DNA of 64,000 nt from DATDXN01 sp035289305 (GTDB taxonomy: Bacteria; Patescibacteriota; Microgenomatia; UBA1406; HO2-37-13b). The stretch lies in NCBI GenBank assembly GCA_035289305.1, contig DATDXN010000026.1, positions 1 to 64,000 of the forward strand. Reading direction: 5' to 3'. Below the pieces are notes generated by a model. It was not told the DNA's origin. It ran no database searches and was given only the letters and a program-made list of their open reading frames with translations. Positions 1 through 9,651 of the stretch are shown piece by piece (positions within the stretch are counted from its first letter, which is position 1; every line of letters begins with the position of its first letter). The translations under genes and the position numbers were made by a program.

Positions 1-102
1 TCGTACGATAAGACTTGTTTTTGTAGCATCAATATCAACAACAAAATGCCAAATAAGTTTTTTTAGTTTGAAATCGCCGATTTTACTTGCTCTGACAATC
101 AT
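1..102 (-). CDS. IS1595/ISXO2-like transposase, N-terminus only (runs off window)
   Basis: Thirty-four codons read in from an ATG at 102-100 and stay open to the window edge. The peptide contains LIWHFVVDIDATKTSLIV, which matches the N-terminal helix-turn-helix region of ISXO2-like (IS1595 family) transposases, where a W-H-F...D-x-D-A-T-K-T pattern is common. A TATACT box lies 7 nt upstream of the ATG. Family assignment rests on this short stretch only. The neighbouring beta-helix gene ends 25 bp away and is itself broken, which fits a mobile element having landed or been active here. Confidence 0.6.
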   Translation of the reverse strand, partial: MIVRASKIGDFKLKKLIWHFVVDIDATKTSLIVR

Positions 103-109
103 TACTACT

Positions 110-115
110 AGTATA
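110..115 (-). promoter_or_regulatory. -10 box of the transposase gene
   Basis: TATACT on the minus strand is separated by exactly 7 nt from the transposase ATG, so transcription would start at or next to the start codon. The same geometry recurs at several genes in this window. Confidence 0.4.
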
Positions 116-127
116 GCTTATGCTATT

Positions 128-1381
128 CTAGTCTAGAGCCATTAATATATTATCTGTCGGTTGATATAAAACAGCGTATTTGTCATAATCAGTGATAATA
201 TTGTGGAGTATCCATACATCTTTTATCGGGATCGCACCATCAGGATCGGACGTCGTGCTTAAAGAGATAGCTCTTCCTCCTTTTCCATATCCATCAAGCC
301 AATTGCCAACAACATGCACATTTGATACCACGCGATCATTATCAACAGGATGTTCTCGCCCAAAGATAACTATTCCCGCTCCCTTAGGGAGTGAATATCC
401 GTGGAGCATAGTGCAGCACAACGTGATCTATGGCCATAAAGTCCATTTTAGTGGTATTACGGTACAGAATGATTCAGACTATGTCAAGGTGTATGAAAAC
501 ATCATTCATGGTCATGGAGGATATGATGATGGAATTGAATACAAAGATATGGGACGATGACCTTTGATGTCTATCCCATCTTCCCAATTGTGAGAAACTA
601 TAAGGTTTCGATCCACTAGATGCCCTGTACCCACTCCATCAATGATTGCTCCATCAACATTGCCCCCGAGGAGATTCTCTCGCAACGTAACTTCTGTGGC
701 TTCTCCGCCAACAGAAATATCCGCAGATGCCGTATCATCTCCCACGTGAAGAAACATATTATGCTCAATAAGCACATCATGAGAATAGCTTGAACTAATA
801 ATAATGCCGCGTGTGGCAACGTCATGAAAGTATGAGTCTTTGATGGTAATATAGGAACTGCCGCCTTGAATTACAATTCCTTCAGCGAGCGGACTGTATC
901 CCGGGTCAGTAGGAGGAAGCTTATGACGGGCGGTATTGGAATAGGTATGCGCAGGATCATCCGGATCAAGCGGATTGCCAATCGGGGAAGGGTTGGTCAC
1001 TTGGACATTTTGCAGTACGACATAGTTACTCTTGTCAATACGAAGAGCTGCTGATCCTTTATTTCCATTGATCGTCGTCTCCAAATATCCAGAACCACAT
1101 ATGGTAATTGGCTCATTTGCTGTTCCCGATACTGTAATCTTTTTACCAGTCGGATAATATGTTCCTGCCTCAAGTTGCGCCACATCTCCTGGTTTCAGTC
1201 CACTGATCGCAGAAACCCAATCCGTGTTTGCCGGAATGGATACGATTTTTCCTCCTCCCTGCGGCAGTGGACATGTGCTTGAGGAAAAAACATACTGTTG
1301 TTTCCTCCCTCCCTTTAGGAAAAACGCTCCAAGCACGAAAAACCCTCCAATGATGATAATCAGCCATTTTTTCTTTTTCAC
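128..1381 (-). pseudogene. secreted parallel beta-helix protein, interrupted by an inverted internal segment
   Basis: The first 289 codons (GTG start at 1381) begin with a K-rich stretch and a hydrophobic helix, a signal peptide or membrane anchor. Next come rung-like repeats typical of right-handed parallel beta-helix (PbH1/pectate-lyase-like) proteins, for example LVDRNLIVSHNWEDGIDIKG. The frame hits TGA at 512-514. From about 421 down to 128 the same strand again encodes beta-helix rungs (GAGIVIFGREHP, then VVSNVHVVGNWLDG) and stops at TAG. The DNA between reads as beta-helix only on the plus strand. Restoring that block gives one continuous protein of roughly 415 residues. Such proteins usually bind or cleave polysaccharide at the surface; no catalytic residues could be assigned. 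An assembly error is the main alternative to a real break. Confidence 0.6.
408..557 (+). other. inverted block of beta-helix coding sequence
   Basis: Read on the plus strand from 408 this block gives IVQHNVIYGHKVHFSGITV, then YVKVYENIIHGHGGYDDGIE and YKDMGR, ending at a TGA (558-560). The rung NIIHGHGGYDDGIEYK is a close match to NLIVSHNWEDGIDIK, encoded on the minus strand just upstream in the broken gene. On the minus strand the block is closed by stops at 428-430 and 512-514. It therefore appears to be a piece of the same gene in flipped orientation. The left junction lies in or near the palindromic GTGCAGCAC at 411-419. The right junction sits within an imperfect inverted repeat (528-546 and 562-580, 14 of 19 positions matching). 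Confidence 0.55.
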
Positions 1382-1463
1382 AGCTTTTTTGACCCTTAAA
1401 AAAGACTATAACAGATCGAGAATAAAAAAATCGACATAAAATACATGTTGCTTATTTGCCTGC

Positions 1464-1469
1464 TATAAT
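1464..1469 (+). promoter_or_regulatory. -10 box (TATAAT) of the release factor gene
   Basis: A perfect TATAAT ends 6 nt before the ATG at 1476. The intervening bases are AGGAGG, which abuts the ATG and is too close to act as a normal Shine-Dalgarno site. The geometry suggests a leaderless transcript. Confidence 0.5.
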
Positions 1470-1475
1470 AGGAGG

Positions 1476-2162
1476 ATGAATATCAACTCAAATAGCGCTA
1501 TCGTCGAGGTTTCAGGAGGTGTCGGAGGAGAAGAAGCGAAAATCTGGGCGCGGGATTTGCTGCGCTCATATATCAAATATGCGCAGAAAAACAATTTCAA
1601 AACCACGCTCATTGACGAAAATGTCGTGAAGATAAAAGGTGAAAATGTATTCAATCTCTTTAAAAAAGAAACGGGCGTCCACCGGGTCCAGCGCATCCCC
1701 CAAACTGAACGCCGCGGACGGGTCCATACTTCAACGGCGATCGTTGTGGTGCTTCCCGAGATAGTACAATCAGACTATCGTATAAACCCCTCCGATCTTG
1801 AGTGGCAATTCACCCGAAGCGGTGGACACGGCGGCCAAAATGTCAACAAAGTTGAAACTGCAGTGCGCCTGACGCACAAACCAAGCGGCATCGTGGTGAC
1901 ATGCTCACAAGAACGATACCAACAGGCCAACCGACAAATCGCCCTTAATCTTTTAGCCGCAAAACTGTACCAGCTTGAAGAGGAAAAGAAAAAAGGGTTG
2001 GTTTTTTCATATGTAAAAAACGTCGGCACGGGCGAGCGGGCGGAGAAAATCCGCACCTACAATTTCCCCCAAAACCGCCTCACTGATCACCGCATAAATA
2101 AAAGCTTTTATAATTTGGAGGATGTCATCGGACAAGGAAGGTGGGAGAAAATTTTTGTTTAA
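1476..2162 (+). CDS. prfA: compact RF1-type peptide chain release factor
   Basis: The product hydrolyses peptidyl-tRNA at stop codons on the ribosome. It begins directly in the PCRF domain ([20 protein letters not shown]). It carries a P-Q-T tripeptide (about 75-77) in [19 protein letters not shown], the place of the RF1 P-x-T stop-codon selector that reads UAA and UAG. The catalytic G-G-Q is at 119-121 in [18 protein letters not shown], followed by the basic C-terminal tail. At 228 residues it is about 130 shorter than ordinary RF1: the whole N-terminal helical domain (about 100 residues) is absent, and domain 2 has a further short deletion. No coding for the missing part lies upstream. Because TGA is a stop here, an RF2 must exist elsewhere. 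A rescue-type (PrfH-like) factor is the main alternative, but the P-x-T motif argues for RF1. Confidence 0.8.
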   Translation: MNINSNSAIVEVSGGVGGEEAKIWARDLLRSYIKYAQKNNFKTTLIDENVVKIKGENVFNLFKKETGVHRVQRIPQTERRGRVHTSTAIVVVLPEIVQSDYRINPSDLEWQFTRSGGHGGQNVNKVETAVRLTHKPSGIVVTCSQERYQQANRQIALNLLAAKLYQLEEEKKKGLVFSYVKNVGTGERAEKIRTYNFPQNRLTDHRINKSFYNLEDVIGQGRWEKIFV

Positions 2163-2182
2163 CACAATGAGCATATTTCTGC

Positions 2183-2188
2183 TATAAT
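2183..2188 (+). promoter_or_regulatory. -10 box (TATAAT) of the aspartic protease gene
   Basis: TATAAT lies between the release factor stop and the next gene, 9 nt before the ATG at 2198. A GTG at 2192 is closer but would sit upstream of the expected transcription start. Confidence 0.4.
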
Positions 2189-2197
2189 TGAGTGTAT

Positions 2198-2557
2198 ATG
2201 GGTGTGATATTTATCAAACTGATTGTCAAAAATATTTATGACACTATGAAACAAACAGAGGAGAATTTTTTAGTTGATTCAGGAGCTCATTTCACCGTTC
2301 TCCCCCTTGAAATTGTAAAAAAATTGGAACTGAAACCAATATACGTACAAGAATTTTCTTTAGCCGATGGTCGTTTGATCAAAAGAAAACTAGGAAACGC
2401 CCTCATCAGATTTGAAGATAAAGAACTGGCTGTTCCAGTGGTCTTGGGGAACAAAGGCGACACCGCACTTTTGGGCGTGACAACGCTTGAAAGTTTTGGA
2501 CTCATGCTTGATCCATTTAAACGCCGTATTTACCATAGTAAATTAATGTTCGGATAA
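2198..2557 (+). CDS. retropepsin-like (clan AA) aspartic protease
   Basis: This 119-residue protein has the single-domain retropepsin layout. A hydrophobic strand precedes the catalytic D-S-G (27-29, VDSGAHFTVLP), a flap region follows, and the C-terminal half carries LLGVTTLESFGLMLDP, which matches the second conserved hydrophobic-Gly motif of the family. Enzymes of this kind work as dimers, each chain giving one Asp. No signal peptide is seen, so it is probably cytoplasmic. An in-frame GTG at 2192 would add two residues; ATG was preferred because of the position of the -10 box. Its natural substrate cannot be told from the sequence. Confidence 0.7.
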   Translation: MGVIFIKLIVKNIYDTMKQTEENFLVDSGAHFTVLPLEIVKKLELKPIYVQEFSLADGRLIKRKLGNALIRFEDKELAVPVVLGNKGDTALLGVTTLESFGLMLDPFKRRIYHSKLMFG

Positions 2558-2569
2558 TAATTTACACCC

Positions 2570-2869
2570 ATGAAACCATCAATCCACCCCACTTTTCACA
2601 CTGACACAAAAGTAGTATGTTCATGTGGGAACACCTTTGTGACGGGATCAACAAAACAGGAAATCCATGTAGAGGTGTGCTACAAATGCCACCCTCTCTA
2701 CACAGGCGAAAAGCGATATATTGATACATTGGGACAGGTTGGGAAGTTTCAGAAAAAACAAGAAACAGCAACAAAATTGAAGGAACGCGTCAAGACGAAA
2801 AAGACGAAAAAGATAGAAAAAGAAGAACGCCGACCCAAATCCCTCAAAGAACTCCTCATGGAGGTTTAA
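2570..2869 (+). CDS. rpmE: 50S ribosomal protein L31
   Basis: The first 60 residues are a zinc-type L31: a CxC pair at 17 and 19 (VVCSCGNTF) and CxxC at 37 and 40 (VCYKCHPLYTGEKRYIDT) would hold one zinc ion, and the tail of the fold (GQVGKFQKK) is conserved. A lysine- and glutamate-rich extension of about 35 residues follows, making the protein 99 residues against the usual 65-85. Such tails are common in CPR ribosomal proteins and probably contact rRNA. The gene follows the protease after 12 bp and lies 49 bp before gyrB. Confidence 0.9.
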   Translation: MKPSIHPTFHTDTKVVCSCGNTFVTGSTKQEIHVEVCYKCHPLYTGEKRYIDTLGQVGKFQKKQETATKLKERVKTKKTKKIEKEERRPKSLKELLMEV

Positions 2870-2903
2870 TCCCTTCTTACTGTTGATAATAGGCTAAAAA
2901 TAA

Positions 2904-4856
<1,953 letters not shown>

Positions 4857-4870
4857 CGGTTATACATTAT

Positions 4871-4894
4871 GCCGAAATTACTCGGCTTTTTTTT
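4871..4894 (+). terminator. intrinsic terminator after gyrB
   Basis: GCCGA and TCGGC form a 5-bp stem around a 6-nt loop, followed by eight T. It lies 14 bp after the gyrB stop and just before the ppa promoter. The stem is short, so termination may be partial. Confidence 0.6.
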
Positions 4895-4909
4895 AATTTA
4901 TAAAATAGT

Positions 4910-5416
4910 ATGAAAAAACTGACTGCGGGAAAAAATCCTCCACACGAGGTTAACGTATTTGTAGAAATCCCCCAAGGCTCATCAATCAAGTATGAACTTG
5001 ATAAAGAATCAGAGATCATTTTCGTGGATCGGTTTTCATATACTGCCATGCAGTATCCTTTTAATTATGGATTCGTCCCTGGTACGCAGGCGGAGGATGG
5101 AGATCCGCTTGATGTGTTGATCCTTTCGTCACAATCAGTTGCCCCCGGTGTAGTCATACCGTGCCGCCCCATTGGCATGCTTGAGATGGAAGATGAGGAG
5201 GGTATTGATACGAAAATTCTTGCTGTCCCTACGGTCAAAGTAGATCCTTTTTATGCCTACGTTTCCGATATCGATGAAATAGGAGAGGCAATCAAAAATA
5301 AAATAAAGCATTTTTTTGACCATTATAAGGAAATTGAGCCGGGCAAATGGGTAAAAACACGCAAATTTTTAGCAAAAGACGCGGCATACGCGGCAGTAAA
5401 AAAAGCGCTGAAATAG
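4910..5416 (+). CDS. ppa: inorganic pyrophosphatase (family I)
   Basis: This cytoplasmic enzyme splits pyrophosphate released by nucleic acid, protein and nucleotide-sugar synthesis. The 168-residue chain matches the prokaryotic family I length. The signature [10 protein letters not shown] supplies D63, D65 and D68, and [13 protein letters not shown] supplies D100 and K101 for metal and phosphate binding; [12 protein letters not shown] is also typical. It sits alone between gyrB and gyrA. A TATAAA at 4899-4904, 5 nt before the ATG, probably gives it its own leaderless transcript after the gyrB terminator. Confidence 0.95.
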   Translation: MKKLTAGKNPPHEVNVFVEIPQGSSIKYELDKESEIIFVDRFSYTAMQYPFNYGFVPGTQAEDGDPLDVLILSSQSVAPGVVIPCRPIGMLEMEDEEGIDTKILAVPTVKVDPFYAYVSDIDEIGEAIKNKIKHFFDHYKEIEPGKWVKTRKFLAKDAAYAAVKKALK

Positions 5417-5440
5417 ATCCGATTTAAGTAAGAAAAACCT

Positions 5441-7993
5441 ATGGCTGAAGAACAAAAAAATATCGTCATTGAGTCAACCGAAATTTCATCGGAAATGAAA
5501 CGGGCATATCTCAACTATGCCATGTCTGTCATCGTGTCTCGAGCTCTTCCTGATGTGCGTGACGGCCTCAAACCGGTACATCGGAGAATTTTGTATGCTA
5601 TGTATCGGCTCGGACTCACTGCGGGAGCGCGCTTTTCAAAATCAGCAAAAGTCGTCGGAGAGGTGCTTGGCAAATATCATCCTCATGGAGATGCTCCAGT
5701 ATATGAGGCGCTTGTCCGTATGGCGCAGGATTTCTCTATGCGCTATCCCCTCATTAAGGGACAGGGAAATTTTGGCTCGGTTGATGGAGATCCTCCTGCT
5801 GCCATGCGATATACAGAAGTCAAACTTACGAAAATCGCTGAAGAAATGCTTTTTGATATTGATAAAGAAACTGTTCCGGTCAGTGATAATTTTGATGGAA
5901 GCCTTACTGAACCGCAGTATCTGCCCGGTAAACTGCCCAATCTTCTTCTCATGGGAGCTGAAGGTATTGCAGTCGGTATGGCAACCAAAATTCCACCGCA
6001 CAACATAACCGAGATCATTGATGGACTGACTCTCATGATTGATGCGGCAAAAATAGAAAAAGGAGTAAAAAAATCATCAGGGGCAAATTATACAGCCATT
6101 AGCGCAGAAAAACTGACCTTTGCCACCACACTTGATGAACTACTCGTCCACATCAAAGGCCCTGATTTCCCAACCGCCGGCATCATCTATGGAGCCTCTG
6201 ATATCAAACAAGCATACGCAACTGGAAAGGGTAAAATTTTGATACGGGCAAAAATAGAGAGCGAAACGGTCGGCAAAGGTAAAGAGGCTATTATCGTCAC
6301 CGAATTGCCCTATCAGGTAAATAAAGCCCATCTCGTTGAAAAAATCGCCACATTGGTGCGAGATAAAAAAATCGTTGGGATTTCAGATATTCGAGACGAG
6401 TCTGACCGTGAGGGAATACGTGTCGTGATAGAACTTAAGCGAGACGCTGCCTACAAAAAAGTCGTCAACAATCTTTTCAAATATACAGAACTTCAGACGA
6501 GTTTTCCCATCAATATGGTGGCGCTCGTTGACGGCACACCACACACGCTTTCGCTTCCCACTATTTTGGGCGAATATGTGAAACATCGGGTGGAAACTGT
6601 CACAAAACGATCAGAATTTGAGCTCAAAGAGGCAAAAGCGCGTGCTCACATCCTGGAGGGGCTTTTGATCGCCCTCTCCCACATTGATGCAATCATTGAT
6701 CTTATCAAAAAATCAAAAAATGAACCGGAGGCAAAAATACAGCTGGTGAAAAAATTTAAGTTGAGTGAGATTCAAGCACAAGCAATCCTTGACATGCAGC
6801 TGAAACGTCTGACCGGTCTTGAACGCAATAAAATAGAGGATGAACTTAAGAGCTTGAGAGAGAAGATCGCTTATCTTGAAGGACTTCTTGCTGATGTTTT
6901 GAAAATTTTAAAAGTCATTAAAAAAGAACTGCTTGAGTTGAAAGAAAAATACGGCGATGAGCGAAAAACCAAAATCGTCAAATACCGCCCCGGAGAATTT
7001 TCAGATGAGGAACTTATAGAAAACAAAGAAGTTATCGTCATTTTGACCAAAGAAGGGTATGTGAAACAGATACCAAAAGAGACGTTTAAAGTGCAACAAC
7101 GGGGAGGAAAAGGAGTATCCGGGTTTGAAACCAAAGAAGAGGACAACGTCTATTACATTACATCAGCCATGACACATGACTCTATACTCTTTTTCAGCAA
7201 TAAAGGCAAAGTGTATCAGACGCGCGTGTGGGAGATCCCCACAGGGACAAGAACTTCCAAAGGAAAAGCTCTGGTCAACGTCATCACTATATCGGGAGAT
7301 GAAAAAGTGACCTCTATACTTACCTATAATAGCAAAGAATTTCAAACGGCTGATCGCAATGCATTATTTACCCTCATGTGTACGAAGTTCGGGACAGTCA
7401 AAAAAACACCACTGTCGGAATTTTTTACCATCCGCTCAAGCGGTATTATTGCCATCAAACTCGAAACACATAAGACTAATGGAACGGTAGAAAATGACGA
7501 ACTGCTCTGGGCACATATCACCAACCGTAAAAAAATGGTGGTTATTGCAACGCGAAGGGGAAAATCAATCGTTTTCCCTGAAGGAAATGTCAACCCAACC
7601 GGCAGAAACAGTATTGGCGTGCGGGGGATTGAACTTGAAGGTGGAGATTTTGTCACATCGGTGGACATATTTAATAAAGAAGAAGCAGATAAAAAATTGA
7701 TCGTGATTTCCGAAAAAGGGATCGGCAAAAAAACATTCATCAAATATTTTCGCCAGCAAAAAAGAGGAGGAAAAGGAGTGAAAATCGCCAATATTGACGA
7801 ACGCACCGGACAGATCATATTCTCCCAGATCATTGATGATGAGGAAAAAACCATCATCATTACTTCACGCAAAGGTCAGGTAGTGAAAACCCCCGTAAAA
7901 ACCATTCCTACACTCTCGCGTACAGCAAAAGGAGTTATACTTATGAGATTTTCCAATAAATCTGATCGGGTAAGCTCCGCTACATTTATGTAG
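5441..7993 (+). CDS. gyrA: DNA gyrase subunit A
   Basis: GyrA cuts and rejoins DNA for gyrase. The winged-helix domain carries the catalytic Tyr124 in [16 protein letters not shown]. The C-terminal beta-pinwheel has the GyrA box (QRGGKG, 553-558) that wraps DNA and distinguishes gyrase from topoisomerase IV; a second related motif ([10 protein letters not shown]) lies near the end. The quinolone-contact stretch reads [17 protein letters not shown], with Ala85 and Glu89 at the sites of E. coli Ser83 and Asp87. Length (850) is normal. It starts 24 bp after ppa and may be read through from it. Confidence 0.97.
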   Translation: MAEEQKNIVIESTEISSEMKRAYLNYAMSVIVSRALPDVRDGLKPVHRRILYAMYRLGLTAGARFSKSAKVVGEVLGKYHPHGDAPVYEALVRMAQDFSMRYPLIKGQGNFGSVDGDPPAAMRYTEVKLTKIAEEMLFDIDKETVPVSDNFDGSLTEPQYLPGKLPNLLLMGAEGIAVGMATKIPPHNITEIIDGLTLMIDAAKIEKGVKKSSGANYTAISAEKLTFATTLDELLVHIKGPDFPTAGIIYGASDIKQAYATGKGKILIRAKIESETVGKGKEAIIVTELPYQVNKAHLVEKIATLVRDKKIVGISDIRDESDREGIRVVIELKRDAAYKKVVNNLFKYTELQTSFPINMVALVDGTPHTLSLPTILGEYVKHRVETVTKRSEFELKEAKARAHILEGLLIALSHIDAIIDLIKKSKNEPEAKIQLVKKFKLSEIQAQAILDMQLKRLTGLERNKIEDELKSLREKIAYLEGLLADVLKILKVIKKELLELKEKYGDERKTKIVKYRPGEFSDEELIENKEVIVILTKEGYVKQIPKETFKVQQRGGKGVSGFETKEEDNVYYITSAMTHDSILFFSNKGKVYQTRVWEIPTGTRTSKGKALVNVITISGDEKVTSILTYNSKEFQTADRNALFTLMCTKFGTVKKTPLSEFFTIRSSGIIAIKLETHKTNGTVENDELLWAHITNRKKMVVIATRRGKSIVFPEGNVNPTGRNSIGVRGIELEGGDFVTSVDIFNKEEADKKLIVISEKGIGKKTFIKYFRQQKRGGKGVKIANIDERTGQIIFSQIIDDEEKTIIITSRKGQVVKTPVKTIPTLSRTAKGVILMRFSNKSDRVSSATFM

Positions 7994-8014
7994 GATCGGT
8001 TTTGAAACAACTTT

Positions 8015-8881
8015 ATGAAAATAGATGGGAAGAGAATCGCGGATATTTTGCTTTTGGATATCGCGAAAAAAATAAAACGATACAAAAAAAAGCCGACGTT
8101 GAGTGTTTTTCTGGTCGAAGGCGACAATAACAGTCTTTCTTTTGTCGATGCGAAAAAAAGGACCGTCAAAAGAATCAACGGACTATATGAACTTTCCCAT
8201 TTTCGGTATTGCCCCGAATTTGAAGACTTCGCAAATACATTGAGAAAAACTGCAGCAGAGCATCAGACAACAGGAATCATCATCCAACAACCACTTCCCT
8301 GTTCTCTTGCTACAGAATCATTATATGACTATATTCCACGTGAGAAAGAAATCGAAGGACATAAGGACAAATCGCCATTCACTCCTCCTATCGCACGGGC
8401 AGTACTCACTGTACTCAAATATGTGTATATCCCGCGCAGTAAAGAAACGGCAGCCTCCTTGTTCTATGATGAAAAGAAGGATGGAACAGCTCTCAAGAGA
8501 GTTCTCAAGAGAAAAAAAATTGTAATTGTGGGAAGGGGCGAAACAGGAGGAAAACCCATCGCAAAAGTCTTTACCAACAATCATATCCATTTTATCAATA
8601 TCAGGAGCAATACCCCAAATACCCAACTTTTCCTCAAAGAAGCCGATATCATCATTTCTGCGGTCGGAAAAAAAGTCATACGCGCAGAAAACCTCAAACA
8701 GGGAGTCGTCCTTATCAGTGTAGGGATACGAAAAGAAGGAGACATGTGGAAAGCAGACTATAATGAAGAGGAAATCAAAGATATTGCCGGCTTTTATACA
8801 CCCGTTCCCGGAGGTGTAGGACCCCTTGATATAGCCTATCTCATGTATAACTTATATGAGGCACAAAAAATGCAGTTTTAG
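8015..8881 (+). CDS. folD: FolD-like methylenetetrahydrofolate dehydrogenase/cyclohydrolase, divergent active site
   Basis: FolD normally oxidises 5,10-methylene-THF and hydrolyses the product to 10-formyl-THF. The 288-residue chain has the family frame: GQ-type substrate site IIIQQPLP (Q91), the NADP loop GRGETGGKPIA, ISAVGKK, and the C-terminal TPVPGGVGPLDIAYLMYN. Several conserved positions differ. The Tyr of the YxxxK pair is Phe43 (FVDAK, Lys47 kept), the DVDG motif is EIEG (112-115), and CTP is FTP (122-124). Lys47 and Gln91 remain, so the dehydrogenase may work with altered cyclohydrolase activity. It follows gyrA by 21 bp on the same strand. Confidence 0.85.
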   Translation: MKIDGKRIADILLLDIAKKIKRYKKKPTLSVFLVEGDNNSLSFVDAKKRTVKRINGLYELSHFRYCPEFEDFANTLRKTAAEHQTTGIIIQQPLPCSLATESLYDYIPREKEIEGHKDKSPFTPPIARAVLTVLKYVYIPRSKETAASLFYDEKKDGTALKRVLKRKKIVIVGRGETGGKPIAKVFTNNHIHFINIRSNTPNTQLFLKEADIIISAVGKKVIRAENLKQGVVLISVGIRKEGDMWKADYNEEEIKDIAGFYTPVPGGVGPLDIAYLMYNLYEAQKMQF

Positions 8882-8886
8882 TTCTC

Positions 8887-9642
8887 TCACTTTTTTTTCA
8901 CAACAAGAAACAACGAAGTGCCAAAAGGAAAATCAAGGTATCGAAAAAGTGCGTCTTCAAGACATTGCAGAAGGTACAAAAATCCATTAACCAAAACAGG
9001 AGGCAGTGTCAGATCACCTTTGGGCTTTTTTTTAGCTCTTTCCGTCACTTTTCTCATCAGCTTGATGAAAACAACCGGCAGAAAAAGAAAGAAAATGCGA
9101 TAGGATGATTTTATCTTGTGCCATTTGTTTTTGGGAAAATATTCTTCAAGTTCGCGCCTGGTAAAACGCTTTACCCAACGACTTACTTCATCGTGAGAAG
9201 ACCGTAAAAATTCAAATGCCGAGGCCTGAACAATCAGATATCCTCCCTTTTTCAAAACGCGATACGCCTCAAGAATTGTTTTTTCTCTATCGCGATGATG
9301 GAAAATGCCCAAAACATCACTCAAAAGAACAATATCAAATAATCCATCAGCAAAAGGAGTCGTACGCACATCATCAACCGTCACATCTGAAAGGCCGCGC
9401 TTTTTACAGAAGGAAACCGCCTCTGCCGAAAGATCAAACCCAGAGACAGCATATCCCTTGCTTTTCAAAAATTCCATGGTTTTCCCCGTACCACAACCAA
9501 CATCGAGAATTTTGGGAGGAGAAATAGGTAGCCGTTTAATAGCAGAAAAAATAACGTTTCGCAGGCTCTTGTACCACCATAATATATCTTCAACCTCATA
9601 CATTACTTTATACTGGTCTTTTTGCATGAGCGTCTTTTTCAT
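8887..9642 (-). CDS. class I SAM-dependent methyltransferase
   Basis: The Rossmann core is clear: motif I ILDVGCGTGKTMEFLKSKGY, the acidic end of strand 2 (GFDLS), VTVDDVRTTPF, and motif IV-like FDIVLLSDVLGIFHHRD. The layout is that of methyltransferases of the UbiE/type 11 group acting on small molecules or lipids. The last third has a basic and hydrophobic stretch (FFLFLPVVFIKLM) that could lie on a membrane. It is the last gene of the minus-strand run, 9 bp after lepA, and ends 5 bp from convergent folD. The substrate is unknown. Confidence 0.8.
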   Translation of the reverse strand: MKKTLMQKDQYKVMYEVEDILWWYKSLRNVIFSAIKRLPISPPKILDVGCGTGKTMEFLKSKGYAVSGFDLSAEAVSFCKKRGLSDVTVDDVRTTPFADGLFDIVLLSDVLGIFHHRDREKTILEAYRVLKKGGYLIVQASAFEFLRSSHDEVSRWVKRFTRRELEEYFPKNKWHKIKSSYRIFFLFLPVVFIKLMRKVTERAKKKPKGDLTLPPVLVNGFLYLLQCLEDALFRYLDFPFGTSLFLVVKKK

Positions 9643-9651
9643 ATCGAGGTA

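Noticed and set aside
192..560. A plus-strand reading frame of 122 codons across the broken beta-helix gene taken as a separate gene
   Set aside because: Only its second half looks like protein of a known type; the first half is antisense to clear beta-helix coding on the minus strand. It is better explained as an inverted piece of the same gene.
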